Assembly: GCA_019637265.1 (NCBI GenBank)
Contig: JAHBVY010000005.1
Coordinates: forward strand, 248,001-312,000
Direction of reading: 5' to 3'
DNA from: Polyangiaceae bacterium
Lineage (GTDB): Bacteria; Myxococcota_A; Polyangia; Polyangiales; Polyangiaceae
Length of the DNA stretch: 64,000 bases
Shown here in pieces: positions 27,850 to 38,497 of the stretch; position 1 is the first letter of the stretch; every line of letters begins with the position of its first letter. Under the pieces are notes generated by a model. That model saw only the letters and a list, made by a program, of their open reading frames with translations. It did not search any database and had not been told where the DNA came from. A program made the translations under genes and the position numbers.

Positions 27850-28200
27850 GCCACTTCCTCGAGGGAGCCCGTCCGTGAAGGCCGCGGGCGACGGCGCAGC
27901 GGATCGATGGGGCTAGAGCCCGCGCAAATGCCCCCACTTTCGCCCTCGGGGCCAAGTTTCGGCCCTCATTCGCCGCCCGTCGTGGCTGCCGGTTCTGGGA
28001 CGTCTGGTGGCGAACGGATCGTCGCTCCGCGTCCAGTCACTCGCGCTCGGCGCGTCGCCGCGGAAGCACCGCCAGTGGGTCCGTTGAGGTGTCCGATTCG
28101 TCGCACAGCACCACGCACCACAGCCGTGCGCGCTCGCCGTCCTCGAGGCGCAAGCTCCTGGTTCTTGGCCCGCTGGGCGCCGGTCGGGCACACGCCCTGC
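27850..28200. other. divergent intergenic region
   Basis: This 351-base region separates the leftward clp gene from the rightward L,D-transpeptidase gene and should hold both promoters. A rightward reading frame from 27907 runs into the transpeptidase, but its first 98 codons are Pro/Arg-rich and precede a clear lipoprotein start, so they are not assigned. No hairpin or repeat was recognised. Confidence 0.4.
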
Positions 28201-30180
28201 ATGGCCGCCGTCCATCGCTGCCTGCCGTTCACGCTCGGCGCGCTGATGGCGCTCGCCTGCCGGCCGAGCTCGGTCGAGTCGGGCTCCGAGGCTCATGGGG
28301 AGGCCTCAGCGAGCAGGACGTCGGACAACGGGACTGAGCTGCGCCAGGCGAAGCGGCGCTCGTTAGGTAAACCGACGGATGGCCACGAGGCCACCGCGGG
28401 CCGCGGCACAGCGTCAGGGTTACAGACGAAATCAGGCACGCTCGCCGACGCGCGAGGCGACGCAGCGAGCGGCGCCGAAGAGCCTGGCCCGGCGAGTGGC
28501 GCCGAGCCCCACATCTACGCGCTGGATGTCCGCGTCTTCATCCGCGCGCGCCCGAGCCTCACGGCGGCGGAGGTGGGCGCCTTGCGCATCGGGCACGGCG
28601 TCCGCACCACCGGCCCCGCGAAGCCGACGGGCGACTGCCCCGCCCCCGGCGGCTTCTACCCGGTGGCGCCCGAGGGCTACGTGTGCCTCGACCGCACCAC
28701 CACGACCGACCCAGCGCACCCGCTGGTCGTCGCCAGACAGGATTTCCTTGAGGATTTCAACAAGGACTTCACGTCTGCTCCCGAGGCGCCGCTGCGCTTC
28801 GGCGAGTCGATCGAGACGCCGATCTACAGCCGTATCCCCACGGAATCAGAGCAGGCGAGGAGCGAGTATGAGCTCGAGCGCCACCTGGCCGCGGTGCGCG
28901 CCGTCCGCGAGGCAGCGGCCGAAGGCAAGCCACCGCCGCCGCGCCCCCTGTGGCGACTCCGCGGCGCCAGCGCCGAGACCGCGAGCGGCGAGCCCCCGAG
29001 CTTCCTCCGAGATCACCAGGACTCACCCTGGCACGCGGCTCTAGGGCAACCGGGGCGCGCGCGGCTAGGGTTCGTGCCGCCTCGCTCGACGGTCTCCTTC
29101 ATCGACGAGTTCACGGCCGGCGGCCGCAGCTTCCTCATGACGCCAGAGCTCACGGTGGTGCCGAAGGACAAGGTGCGTGAGCTTCGTCCGTCGGGTTTTC
29201 AGGGGGTTCGGCTCGATGGGTCAAGCCGTCTCCCGCTAGCGTTCTTCCGCAGCGACGAGACGCGCACCTGGCGGCTCTCCACGGCCGTGAGCCGCACGGC
29301 GGGCGCCACCGGGACGGCGGTGACATCGGGCCCCACCCCGAGCGCCCTTGGCGCCAGTTCAGATACCGTAAGTCATACTGATAATCTACCACGCCCCGAT
29401 CAACTGACGGCAGCGGCGCGGGTCCGCGTCGCGGCGACTCGAGTCAGCGATGACCGAGTCAGTGATGACCGAGTCAGTGATGACGGAGCCCATGAGCCTG
29501 ACTCCAAGGCGCAGGGCGCCGCAGCGTCACCATTCACCGACGACGCGCAAGACGCCGCGCGGCTCACACCCGACGCGCACCGCTTCGAGCGCCTGGGGTC
29601 CGTGGGGCTCACCGGGCGCGCGCGCTGGCAGCGCGGGCGGCGCTACTTGGAGACGCGGCAAGACGGGCTCTGGGTGGCTCAGGATGAGGTGGCCGTGGTC
29701 ACCGAGCAGCGCCTGCGCGGCGTGACGCTCGCGCCGAACGAGCGCTGGATCGACGTCTCCATCTTCCAAGGCACGCTCACGGCGTACGAGGGCGAGCGCC
29801 CGGTGTTCGCGACGCTGATCTCACCCGGCGCGAGCGGCTACAAGCCGCGGCGCGGCCCCGATCGCAAGAACACCACCCCCACCGGCACCTTCCGCATCGA
29901 GTGGAAGCACCTGTCCACCACCATGAGCCCCGACCCCGAACGGCGGCGCTACTACCTGACCGACGTCCCCTTCACGCAGTTCTTCCACATGCCCTTCGCG
30001 CTGCACGCAGCGTACTGGCACGACCGCTTCGGGGAGCCCATGAGCGGCGGCTGCGTGAACCTGTCCATCACCGACGCGCGCTGGCTGTTCGACTTCACCA
30101 GCCCGAGCCTGCCCGAAGGCTGGCACAGCGTGCGCTCGGGCGGCGACCGCGGTGAAGGCACCTGGGTGAGTATTAGATAG
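28201..30180 (+). CDS. L,D-transpeptidase (YkuD) lipoprotein
   Basis: This 659-residue lipoprotein (signal MAAVHRCLPFTLGALMALAC) carries a C-terminal L,D-transpeptidase domain from about residue 520. The catalytic block is LHAAYWHDRFGEPMSGGCVN with Cys near residue 618 and its paired His. Upstream are GTFRIEWKHLSTTM and VFATLISPGASGYKPRRGPD, both typical of the family. Such enzymes form 3-3 cross-links in peptidoglycan or attach proteins to it. The long N-terminal part includes an SH3-like region (VFIRARPSLTAAEVGALRIG). A 15-base tandem repeat (29443-29487) encodes VSDDR three times in a linker. Its last eight bases overlap the end of the convergent gene. The anchor places the enzyme in the periplasm. 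Confidence 0.88.
   Translation: MAAVHRCLPFTLGALMALACRPSSVESGSEAHGEASASRTSDNGTELRQAKRRSLGKPTDGHEATAGRGTASGLQTKSGTLADARGDAASGAEEPGPASGAEPHIYALDVRVFIRARPSLTAAEVGALRIGHGVRTTGPAKPTGDCPAPGGFYPVAPEGYVCLDRTTTTDPAHPLVVARQDFLEDFNKDFTSAPEAPLRFGESIETPIYSRIPTESEQARSEYELERHLAAVRAVREAAAEGKPPPPRPLWRLRGASAETASGEPPSFLRDHQDSPWHAALGQPGRARLGFVPPRSTVSFIDEFTAGGRSFLMTPELTVVPKDKVRELRPSGFQGVRLDGSSRLPLAFFRSDETRTWRLSTAVSRTAGATGTAVTSGPTPSALGASSDTVSHTDNLPRPDQLTAAARVRVAATRVSDDRVSDDRVSDDGAHEPDSKAQGAAASPFTDDAQDAARLTPDAHRFERLGSVGLTGRARWQRGRRYLETRQDGLWVAQDEVAVVTEQRLRGVTLAPNERWIDVSIFQGTLTAYEGERPVFATLISPGASGYKPRRGPDRKNTTPTGTFRIEWKHLSTTMSPDPERRRYYLTDVPFTQFFHMPFALHAAYWHDRFGEPMSGGCVNLSITDARWLFDFTSPSLPEGWHSVRSGGDRGEGTWVSIR
29443..29487 (+). 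repeat. three 15-bp tandem repeats within the L,D-transpeptidase gene
   Basis: The units GTCAGCGATGACCGA, GTCAGTGATGACCGA and GTCAGTGATGACGGA stand head to tail and encode VSDDR, VSDDR and VSDDG. The unit length is a multiple of three, so unit gain or loss keeps the frame and alters only the linker length. Confidence 0.8.
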
Positions 30181-31294
30181 GGTCGGCGGGCGCCGTCCGC
30201 TCGACGCGCGCGCCGCTCGGCAGACGCCACAGCCGCAATTGGTCAGGACCACCGACTGCCACCGCGCCGAGCTCCCCCGAGGCCACGAGCTCCAGGTTGC
30301 GCGTCGCATCGGCGATCCACCCGTCGCGCGCCAGGCCGTCGTCGCGCGGCGAGTTGGGCAGCACCTCGTCCACCACCGCGCGCCCGTCCTTGTCGTGCAC
30401 CCAGAGCCTGATCTGGCGCGCCCCCGCGCTCCGCAGCGCCCACAGCCGCGCGAGGCCATCACCCAGCGCGGCGACGTCGTACGGCTCACCGCCCGTCAGC
30501 GCCGCGAGCTGCCGCGCCGGGCGCAGACCGCTCAGCGTCACCAGCGTGGCTGCGCCATCCGCCGCCACCACCCAACACTGGTCGATGCGCCGCGCGGGCA
30601 GGAGGCGCCAGGGCGCCTCCGCGAGCTCACCCAGCGCTCGATATTTTCCACCAGGAAATAATTGGCGCAGCTCGCGACCCGCCGCGTAGACGAAGGAGCC
30701 ATCGCTGAGCGCGCTGAGAGCGCCGCCGTCGTAGCCAGGCAGGGCCACCACCTGCGACATCGGGAGCAGCGCGCTGAAGCCGCCTTCGAGCTCATACTCG
30801 TACAGCTCAGCGCCCGACGGGTGCTGCGCCCAGATCACGCGATCGCGACGCCGATCGGGGAACAGCTGCGAGCCGGGGAGCAGCGTCGGGCGCGGCAGCG
30901 CGACCGGGGTGCCCGCTTTGCTGCGCCGCTCGAGCAGCTCCATGCCGTGCTCGGCGACCAAGAGCTCGGAGCCATCGCGCAGCACCAGGGCGGCGCGCAG
31001 CTTGGCGATCGGGTGACGCCCGAGGGGCTCCAAGCTCTCGAGCGAGAACCAGGTCAACGCCTCGTCATCCACGCGCCCGAGTCGCCCACCAGCGAACAGG
31101 AGGCCGCGAGGACCCGCGGAGCGCGCCGGTAACGGCAGCCCCAAGGACGAGGCGTGCACACGGGGCGGCGGAGCGCTCGCCGTCGGCAGCGGGATGACGC
31201 CGCTCGGCTCGTCACGCGCCGACTCCGCGCGGTCGCAACCGAGGACAGGCGTCGCCGCCAACAGCAGCGCCAGCGCGCGCACGCTCACCGGCAC
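30173..31294 (-). CDS. lipoprotein with beta-propeller-like repeats
   Basis: This 373-residue lipoprotein has a signal peptide ending PVLGC. The body contains repeated short blocks of about 40 residues, such as GRLGRVDDEALTWFSLESLE, GGALSALSDGSFVYAAGREL and PYDVAALGDGLARLWALRSA, consistent with a beta-propeller. It has no catalytic motif that I can see. GTG at 31294 is used; a GTG at 31288 has better-spaced GAGG and would shorten the start by two codons. Its 3' end overlaps the end of the transpeptidase gene by eight bases, tail to tail. A possible role is in wall or surface protein assembly. Function unknown. Confidence 0.65.
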   Translation of the reverse strand: MPVSVRALALLLAATPVLGCDRAESARDEPSGVIPLPTASAPPPRVHASSLGLPLPARSAGPRGLLFAGGRLGRVDDEALTWFSLESLEPLGRHPIAKLRAALVLRDGSELLVAEHGMELLERRSKAGTPVALPRPTLLPGSQLFPDRRRDRVIWAQHPSGAELYEYELEGGFSALLPMSQVVALPGYDGGALSALSDGSFVYAAGRELRQLFPGGKYRALGELAEAPWRLLPARRIDQCWVVAADGAATLVTLSGLRPARQLAALTGGEPYDVAALGDGLARLWALRSAGARQIRLWVHDKDGRAVVDEVLPNSPRDDGLARDGWIADATRNLELVASGELGAVAVGGPDQLRLWRLPSGARVERTAPADPI

Positions 31295-31491
31295 CTCGCC
31301 GCTGCCTCACGTGACATCACCGAGCCAAGCCTGAGGCGACGCGGAGCCAGGAGCAAACACGCGGCGCACGCGTCGTGCAGGCAGGTGTGCGCTGCTCACT
31401 CCGGGGCGCAGCGAAGCGCGATCGAACGCTGCCCCTACCAACGCTCCCCACCGCTTGCGCGCCCCGAGCTGCCAGCGCTAGCGTGCCCGCC

Positions 31492-32211
31492 GTGACTCTC
31501 CCCGCGCTCCGGCACGCCCCGCTGTGGCTCGCGCTCGTCGTGGCCGCGATGGGCTGCGATCTGCGCGAACGCACGAGCCAGTGCAACGCGCTGTCGGAGA
31601 CGGTGACGACGGGCGTGCGCCCCATCAAGGCCCTGCTCGAGGAGGAGCCGCGCCTCACCGCCGGCGACGCACCCGCCGCGCGCTACCGCGAGCTCGCCAC
31701 CCTCTACGAGCAGCTGGCCGTCGATCTGGGCGAGCTCACCGTCAGCGACGAGACGCTGAGCGACATCAAGACGGGCTACGCCGCGCTCTACCGAGAGACG
31801 GCCACCACCTGCCACCAACTCGCGACGATCCAGGCCGTGACCGACCGCGACCCCGAGCCAGCGCTGAGCGCCGCTCCTGCAGCAGCACAGGGCACTGCAC
31901 GAGACGCCACAACACCAGGCGCCGCCCTGCCAATCCCGTCAGTGGCACTCCCCGCTTCGGCGCCGGCGTTCATCTACTCCTCGCCCTCGGCCGTCCCCAC
32001 CGCTGCCATTCCTCCCGCCAGCGCGACCCCCGCGGCCGCGATGAGCGCGCCCACGGACGCGCCCCCGCCGGCCATCACCCCCAAGCGCCCCATCGCCAAG
32101 CTGACGCACCAAGCGTCCCCTCGCGGCCTCCAAGCCACCCAGCTGAATCGCCTGGTGCGGCGCCAAGACGGCCTCGCAGCGCGGGTGAAGCTGCATTGTC
32201 AGCAACACTGA
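31492..32211 (+). CDS. lipoprotein, function unknown
   Basis: This lipoprotein of about 239 residues has a signal HAPLWLALVVAAMGC and a helical N-terminal domain (CNALSETVTTGVRPIKALLE, YRELATLYEQLAVDLGELTV) of about 110 residues. A Pro/Ala/Ser-rich tail follows, then a basic C-terminus (QLNRLVRRQDGLAARVKLHC). GTGs at 31483 and 31492 are possible starts; the open frame to 31375 is not protein-like. It converges on the next gene, with a 182-base gap. I do not recognise the family, but the paired Cys and amphipathic helices suggest a folded periplasmic domain. Confidence 0.6.
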   Translation: MTLPALRHAPLWLALVVAAMGCDLRERTSQCNALSETVTTGVRPIKALLEEEPRLTAGDAPAARYRELATLYEQLAVDLGELTVSDETLSDIKTGYAALYRETATTCHQLATIQAVTDRDPEPALSAAPAAAQGTARDATTPGAALPIPSVALPASAPAFIYSSPSAVPTAAIPPASATPAAAMSAPTDAPPPAITPKRPIAKLTHQASPRGLQATQLNRLVRRQDGLAARVKLHCQQH

Positions 32212-32244
32212 ATGGCTGCACCCGGGGGGCAGCCGTTTGGAGCA

Positions 32245-32264
32245 CTGCCAAACCCCCAAAACCC
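32245..32264 (+). repeat. dispersed CTGCCAAACCCCC element, copy between convergent genes
   Basis: CTGCCAAACCCCCAAAACCC, identical to 3583-3602, lies 34 bases after the end of the rightward lipoprotein gene and before the convergent FGE-sulfatase gene. It is preceded by GGAGCA. Confidence 0.7.
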
Positions 32265-32342
32265 GAGCAAGCTGCGACCACGGGGTCGCTCAAGGCCACA
32301 TCGTGTGTAGGCCTTACGATCTATTGATGGACCGTATCATCA

Positions 32343-32360
32343 GTGAATCTTACGATTCAC
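32343..32360. terminator. hairpin between convergent genes
   Basis: A perfect inverted repeat GTGAATC/GATTCAC with loop TTAC lies in an A/T-rich stretch in the same convergent gap. It could terminate one or both transcripts, although no T run follows directly. Confidence 0.45.
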
Positions 32361-32393
32361 CTGCACCGTCAACGAACCGCACGGAATATCTCA

Positions 32394-33659
32394 TCAGCGC
32401 CGCTTCCCTTTCGGCTTCGGCTTGGGCTTGGGGTCCGGCTTCGGTAGGTTGCGCTCCACCGCGCCCACCCCCACGCGCCCCCACACGTAGCCGAGCAGGC
32501 GCTTGAACTGCCCCGCCTTGTCGCCGCCGAACAGCCACAGGTCCCGCGCGTCCACGTCGAGCTGTAGGGTCGGCGCCCAGTGGCCGCTCGAGGCCCAGCC
32601 GAGCAGCATGGGCTCATCGAGCACCACGCGGGTGATCAGCACGCCGCAGCGCGGCTCGTAAGCCAAGCCGACGCAGCCGCCGCCAATCGTCAGCTCCTCG
32701 TTCGCGACCGGGCGCCACGCCCACAGCCACTGGAGCTTGAAGCCATCGGTGCGCCCGAGATCCGTCGCGGCAGAGGCCGGCAGCAGGCGCTCGATCTTCG
32801 CGGCGAGCTCCTTGTCGAGCTTGTCGCGCAAGCTGAGCGGCGTCCCGCGCACCACCCGGAGCGTCACCTCAGCGGCGTTGCGCGGCCCCGCACAACAGCG
32901 GAACCCCACCGTGCCCGCGCGGCGCTCTACCGGGCTCGACGCCGAGTTCGCGCAGCGCCCCACCACCTCCCCCGAGGTGGCGTTGCCGCCGCGGAGCGTG
33001 CCAAGCTTCGGGCCCTCTGGGCTCGCGCCGCGCCCGTACAGGCTGCCCGTCCACTCCCACACGCCGCCGTGCAGGTCGCGCACGCCGAACTCGCTGCGAC
33101 ACCCGAACAGCATGCCGCTCGGCAGCATACGCGGCGCCGCACCGGTGTTGCACACCTCCGGGCGGTACTCGTCGCCATACTCGTAGACGCGGTTCTTGGG
33201 GCCCTTGCAGGCGCGCTCCCACTCGAGCTCCGAGCAGAGCCGCTTACCCTGCTCCTCACAGTGTGAGGCCGCCTCCGCTTGGCTCACGTTGGTGAGCGGG
33301 ATGGCGCCTTGCTCGTTGGGGTACGGGTACTCGTCGATGTAGAACCCCTTCAAGATCACCTGCTCGCCGGGCATCTCCGCCTCGGCCGCGCGCGGGTAAA
33401 CCGAAGCGGGCGTGCCCGCCACCAATGCCCCTGGTGGGATCCACACCATGCCCTTGCGCTCGGCGGGCGCGCGCGGCTGGATGTCCAAGGAGGCGTCGGC
33501 GGGGGCCTCCTCGCGCTCGGGCGCGGCGCGGTCTCGATCGCAGCCAGGCGTCGTCAGGCTCACGAACCCAAGCAGGGGCGCCCACGCCACCACGCGGGCG
33601 CGCAGCGGCGCGCGCTCGAGCCGCAGCGGCGATGGCACGAGAGGCGTCAGGCGCCGCAC
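32394..33659 (-). CDS. FGE-sulfatase (SUMF1-like) domain lipoprotein
   Basis: This 421-residue protein has an N-terminal export signal ending TTPGC, likely lipidated. Residues about 65-280 form an FGE-sulfatase domain. Key blocks are MVWIPPGALVAGTPASVYPR, ILKGFYIDEYPYPNEQ, LCSELEWERACKGPKNRVYE, FGVRDLHGGVWEWTGSLYGR and GTVGFRCC. True formylglycine enzymes use Cys in a conserved C-terminal position, but many SUMF1-like proteins lack activity and bind. An extra C-terminal domain of about 140 residues is uncharacterised. GTG start has GGGAGGCG upstream. It is the last gene of a leftward run after the NtrC-type regulator, only three bases away. Confidence 0.8.
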   Translation of the reverse strand: MRRLTPLVPSPLRLERAPLRARVVAWAPLLGFVSLTTPGCDRDRAAPEREEAPADASLDIQPRAPAERKGMVWIPPGALVAGTPASVYPRAAEAEMPGEQVILKGFYIDEYPYPNEQGAIPLTNVSQAEAASHCEEQGKRLCSELEWERACKGPKNRVYEYGDEYRPEVCNTGAAPRMLPSGMLFGCRSEFGVRDLHGGVWEWTGSLYGRGASPEGPKLGTLRGGNATSGEVVGRCANSASSPVERRAGTVGFRCCAGPRNAAEVTLRVVRGTPLSLRDKLDKELAAKIERLLPASAATDLGRTDGFKLQWLWAWRPVANEELTIGGGCVGLAYEPRCGVLITRVVLDEPMLLGWASSGHWAPTLQLDVDARDLWLFGGDKAGQFKRLLGYVWGRVGVGAVERNLPKPDPKPKPKPKGKRR

Positions 33660-33662
33660 CGG

Positions 33663-35114
<1,452 letters not shown>

Positions 35115-35150
35115 GGGATCCTCGAGCGGCTATGAGCGGTCAACGAGGGG

Positions 35151-36527
35151 CTAAGGGCAGCGCGGCGCGAGGCCCGGGGTGAAGACGGAGCAGAAGAAGA
35201 GCGCGGTCTTCTCGTTACCCGGCGCGCCCGCCACCACCACCTCTTGCGCACCCGAGCGCGCCACCGCCAGGCTCCGCCCCAGCTGATCGCCCTCCTCCGC
35301 GGAGGACATGAACAGCACGTCGTGGAGATTGAAGGGGCGCTCGCCCTCGACGTCGTACACCAGCACCGCCCCGGCGCTCCCAACCCCCCGAACCGTCATC
35401 AGCGGCGCGCCGACCAGCACCTCGCCGTCGCCGTCGCCGTCGAGATCCGCGACCTCGAGCGCGGCGCCGAACAGGGAGCGCTCGCAGCCCTCCACGCTCG
35501 CCTCCGTCCCGCAGCCGAACGAGGTGACCAGCGCGCCCTGCGGCAGGCCCGCCAGCGTGCAAGTGGGAGCGCCCGTCGTCTCCGGCAGCTCCGACAGCAC
35601 CTCGCCGTTTAGCACGTAGACGGTCCGATCGTCGCTCACCACCAGGTCGTCCACCGCGTCCGGCGTCACCCGACCGGTGGCCAGCGCGCGCCCCAGACCT
35701 GCCTGGCCCCCGAGGCAGCCGAGCAGCGCAGCCTCGGCCTGCCCCGGTCGCCATCGATACAGGTACACGTTGCCCTCGCCCGGCGCGGCCACCGCCAAGA
35801 GGCGCCCGCCGCCGCTGATCCGCGCGGAAGCGACCGCCTTGCCGAAGCTCAAATCAGCGCGGGGAGGCGGCAGCGAGATCGGCGTCATCGAATCCGGCGG
35901 GTAGAACCACGCCAGCGCGGGCACTTGCTCGGGCGCCCCCGCGATCACCGACGCGAGCTCGTCTTTGTCCGCCGCGAGGTAGAGCGCGATGGGCTCCTCC
36001 CCGCGCAGCGCGGGCTGGATCAAGTGGCGATCCACGTCCTCCGGCACGGGCAGCGCGTACTCCGTCTGGTCGCGGCAACGCGCGACCAACCCGGTGCCAT
36101 TGCCCGCCTCACCGATCGCGAACACGAAGCACTGCTCGAGCTGGATGCCGCTCGTGCCACCCGGCACCCGCGCGAGCCCGAGCCCCGCGACGGAGTTCGC
36201 CATCATGCACGCCGGGCCACCACTGCAGAAGCCGCTATCCACCGCGTCCACCTGCGCGGCCTGCCCCGGGCTCAGCTGGAAGCTCGCGCCTCGAGAGCGA
36301 TTCGGCGCGCCACCAACCAACACCCGCGTGGTGTCCCCCGCGAACGCCGTCGCGAGGCTCACCCCGAAGCCACCCTTCAGCTTGTCAGGTTTCTTGAACA
36401 ACAGCACCGGCGCGTCCTCACCGACGTCGCTGAACCGCGCCCAAGAACACCCCGAAGCCACCGCCACGGCGACGCCCAAGGTAGCGCTCACGAGCCCCCA
36501 CCGACCCCAACGTGCGTGCGTGGCCAT
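35151..36527 (-). CDS. FG-GAP repeat lipoprotein
   Basis: This 458-residue protein has a lipoprotein signal (VAVASGC). It is built from FG-GAP-like beta-propeller repeats: FGVSLATAFAGDTTRVLVGG, FGKAVASARISGGGRLLAVA, LGRALATGRVTPDAVDDLVV, GAALEVADLDGDGDGEVLVG and LGRSLAVARSGAQEVVVAGA. The DLDGDGDGEVLVG block is a calcium-binding type loop. Integrin-like propellers bind ligands on the surface, so a surface role is expected. It overlaps the PEGA/TPR gene stop by one base (TGATG) and has AGGGAG upstream. Together with the next genes it forms a single leftward operon. Confidence 0.85.
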   Translation of the reverse strand: MATHARWGRWGLVSATLGVAVAVASGCSWARFSDVGEDAPVLLFKKPDKLKGGFGVSLATAFAGDTTRVLVGGAPNRSRGASFQLSPGQAAQVDAVDSGFCSGGPACMMANSVAGLGLARVPGGTSGIQLEQCFVFAIGEAGNGTGLVARCRDQTEYALPVPEDVDRHLIQPALRGEEPIALYLAADKDELASVIAGAPEQVPALAWFYPPDSMTPISLPPPRADLSFGKAVASARISGGGRLLAVAAPGEGNVYLYRWRPGQAEAALLGCLGGQAGLGRALATGRVTPDAVDDLVVSDDRTVYVLNGEVLSELPETTGAPTCTLAGLPQGALVTSFGCGTEASVEGCERSLFGAALEVADLDGDGDGEVLVGAPLMTVRGVGSAGAVLVYDVEGERPFNLHDVLFMSSAEEGDQLGRSLAVARSGAQEVVVAGAPGNEKTALFFCSVFTPGLAPRCP

Positions 36528-38176
36528 CAGAAGCTCCCTCCGAAAAGTAGCCAGCCCGACTGACCCGAGATCTGCGGCGTGACGTACAGCCCGCCGGCCT
36601 CCGCGCTCGGCCGCTTGGGAGCGCGCTCTTCGCGCGCCACCCGGCTCGGCAACAGGCGCCGCGCGCTCGGCCGCGCCTGCTTCGGATCGCGGAACTCCAC
36701 CGGCTTGCCCTGCTTGATGCTCGAGTCGGGCAGCGGATCTTTCAGGAAGTTGTAGACGGCGAGCACCCCCAGCACGCCGCTCACCACGAAGCCGGCGTCC
36801 GCCCCGATCGCGAAGATTTGTCCGCGGGTGATGCGCTCGTCGCCCTCCTCGAGCACGCCCGCTTCGCGATCGGCGACCAGCTCGTCGTGGAGCCGGTCGG
36901 ACTCCGTGCCCACGTAGATGCTCGCGCCGAGCACCACCGCGCCGATCACCGCTTGAGTCCAGGCGGCGCCGCGCGGGTACTTCGGGATCAGGTTGGCGCG
37001 GATGGGCAGCGTCTGGCCCTTGGGGACGTCGATCTCACCCTCGTAAGTCTTCCGCCCTGACGACTCGATGGTCAGCTTGTGGCGCCCCGAAGAGAGCTTC
37101 ACCTCCAAGGGCTCTTCACCGCTGCGCCACACACCCACCGGCTTCTCGTCGATGGCGATCTTCGCGTCCGGCGCGTTCGCATCCACGCGGATAGTGCCGT
37201 AGTCCACGCGGCGCAGCGTCACCTCCAGCTCCTTCTGCTCACCGTGCTTCACCTGCACCTTGGTGAGCAGCGGCTGGAACCCGGGCGCCTCCACCAGCAC
37301 CTCGCGCTCCCCGGAGGGCACCAGCGCACCGTAAGGCGTGGTGCCCCACTCGGGCCGCTTCTTGGCGCGGTCGTCGAGGTAGACGTACGCGCCGCGCACG
37401 TTGGCGCTCACGCGAAGGAAGGCCATGAACGCGCCCTGGCTCAGGTTGGCCTTGAAGTGGTGGACGTGACCGGCGAGGACGTCGATGTTCGTCTGGCTCA
37501 CGTTGAAGTCGCGGAACTTCTCGACGACGATCTGGTAGCGGCCGACGGCGAGCGACGTCTCGGAGGGTGAGGTGCCGCTGAACACCTGCGTCCACCCGGG
37601 GTTCTCACCGCCCACCTTGAACGGCGCCGCACCAGCCCCGCGCTCATAGAGCACCACCGGCGCACCCGGCGGATCCGTCTCCACCACGACCAGCGAGCGC
37701 ATCGCGTCTTGATCGTCGCTGGGCAGCGGTGGCGTCGCCGCCCCCGCGTCCCCTGGGCCCGCATCTTCACCCACCCCTGCGTCGCCAACAGGCGCGGCCG
37801 CCGCCTCGAGGCTCGCGATGCGCGCGCGCACCTTCTCGGCATCGGGCGCGCTGGGGTCCACCCGTAGGTACTCGCGGAAGCGCTCGAGCGCCTTCGAGTT
37901 GTCGCCCTGCTTCTGGTAGCAGACGCCCGCGTTGAACAAGAACGCGCTGTACGGGTGCTGCGCGTAACCCGCCTCGAACTGCGCCGCCGCAGCGGTGTAG
38001 TCCCCCGCGACGTACAGCCCCTGCCCCTTCTCCATGTAGCGCCGGATCGAGTCCAGCTTCTGCCCGGTGGCGTCCACCGACCCCTGCGCGCTCGCGTTGG
38101 AGGCGGGCACCAAGCACACCAAGGCGAGCGTCAGGAGCCCCAAGCTCCACCACCAGCGTCGCACGGCTGTTCGCAT
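36527..38176 (-). CDS. TPR / PEGA-domain membrane protein
   Basis: This 549-residue protein starts at ATG 38176, with GAGG nine bases upstream; longer frames to 38299 are not protein-like. It has a signal helix (WWWSLGLLTLALVCLVPASN) and TPR motifs (GLYVAGDYTAAAAQFEAGY, AFLFNAGVCYQKQGDNSKAL). Several PEGA-type repeats follow (SLVVVETDPPGAPVVLYERG, GAYVYLDDRAKKRPEWGTTP, KIAIDEKPVGVWRSGEEPLE). Two hydrophobic segments come late (AVIGAVVLGASIYVG, IGADAGFVVSGVLGVLAVYN). The C-terminus, GQSGWLLFGGSF, ends in a membrane-like aromatic strand. It heads the leftward operon and is divergent from a shorter TPR protein with a similar end. Confidence 0.85.
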   Translation of the reverse strand: MRTAVRRWWWSLGLLTLALVCLVPASNASAQGSVDATGQKLDSIRRYMEKGQGLYVAGDYTAAAAQFEAGYAQHPYSAFLFNAGVCYQKQGDNSKALERFREYLRVDPSAPDAEKVRARIASLEAAAAPVGDAGVGEDAGPGDAGAATPPLPSDDQDAMRSLVVVETDPPGAPVVLYERGAGAAPFKVGGENPGWTQVFSGTSPSETSLAVGRYQIVVEKFRDFNVSQTNIDVLAGHVHHFKANLSQGAFMAFLRVSANVRGAYVYLDDRAKKRPEWGTTPYGALVPSGEREVLVEAPGFQPLLTKVQVKHGEQKELEVTLRRVDYGTIRVDANAPDAKIAIDEKPVGVWRSGEEPLEVKLSSGRHKLTIESSGRKTYEGEIDVPKGQTLPIRANLIPKYPRGAAWTQAVIGAVVLGASIYVGTESDRLHDELVADREAGVLEEGDERITRGQIFAIGADAGFVVSGVLGVLAVYNFLKDPLPDSSIKQGKPVEFRDPKQARPSARRLLPSRVAREERAPKRPSAEAGGLYVTPQISGQSGWLLFGGSF

Positions 38177-38497
38177 CGTAAGCATCCTCGAAACCCAGCT
38201 TGGCGCCGCGGCGCCGGCGCCTGGTTCTCGCACTATCCCGGCCCGGAGAGAACCCCCAACAGGCCCCCGATCTCTGGCACGCCTCGCGAGGCGCGCCAAA
38301 CCAAACGCTCGCCCGCCTGCAGCTCTGGCACCCGCAGCTCAGGCAACCTGCAGCTCGAGGCAACCGCGCAACCGGATCCGCGACGCACGAGGCACGACGG
38401 CTGCGCCAAGGCCCTCCCACGGGACCAAATTGCGCACGGCGGGGCGCAAACAGGTATGCTATCCGGGAGGCGCGCCCTGCTGCGCCGCGATAGCCTT
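38177..38497. other. divergent promoter region between two TPR genes
   Basis: This 321-base gap separates two divergent TPR genes with the same style of C-terminus, so co-regulation from here is plausible. Frames that cross it are Arg/Pro-rich. I did not find a clear sigma54 (GG-N10-GC) site or another named operator, and no strong hairpin. Confidence 0.4.

Noticed and set aside
27907-28200. Extension of the L,D-transpeptidase gene upstream by 98 codons
   Set aside because: The extension would bury a good lipoprotein signal peptide at 28201 and is itself Pro/Arg-rich.
29193-29212. A possible element copy in the L,D-transpeptidase gene (GGGTTTTCAGGGGGTTCGGC)
   Set aside because: It has an inserted CA and lacks the CTGCC side; too diverged to count with confidence.
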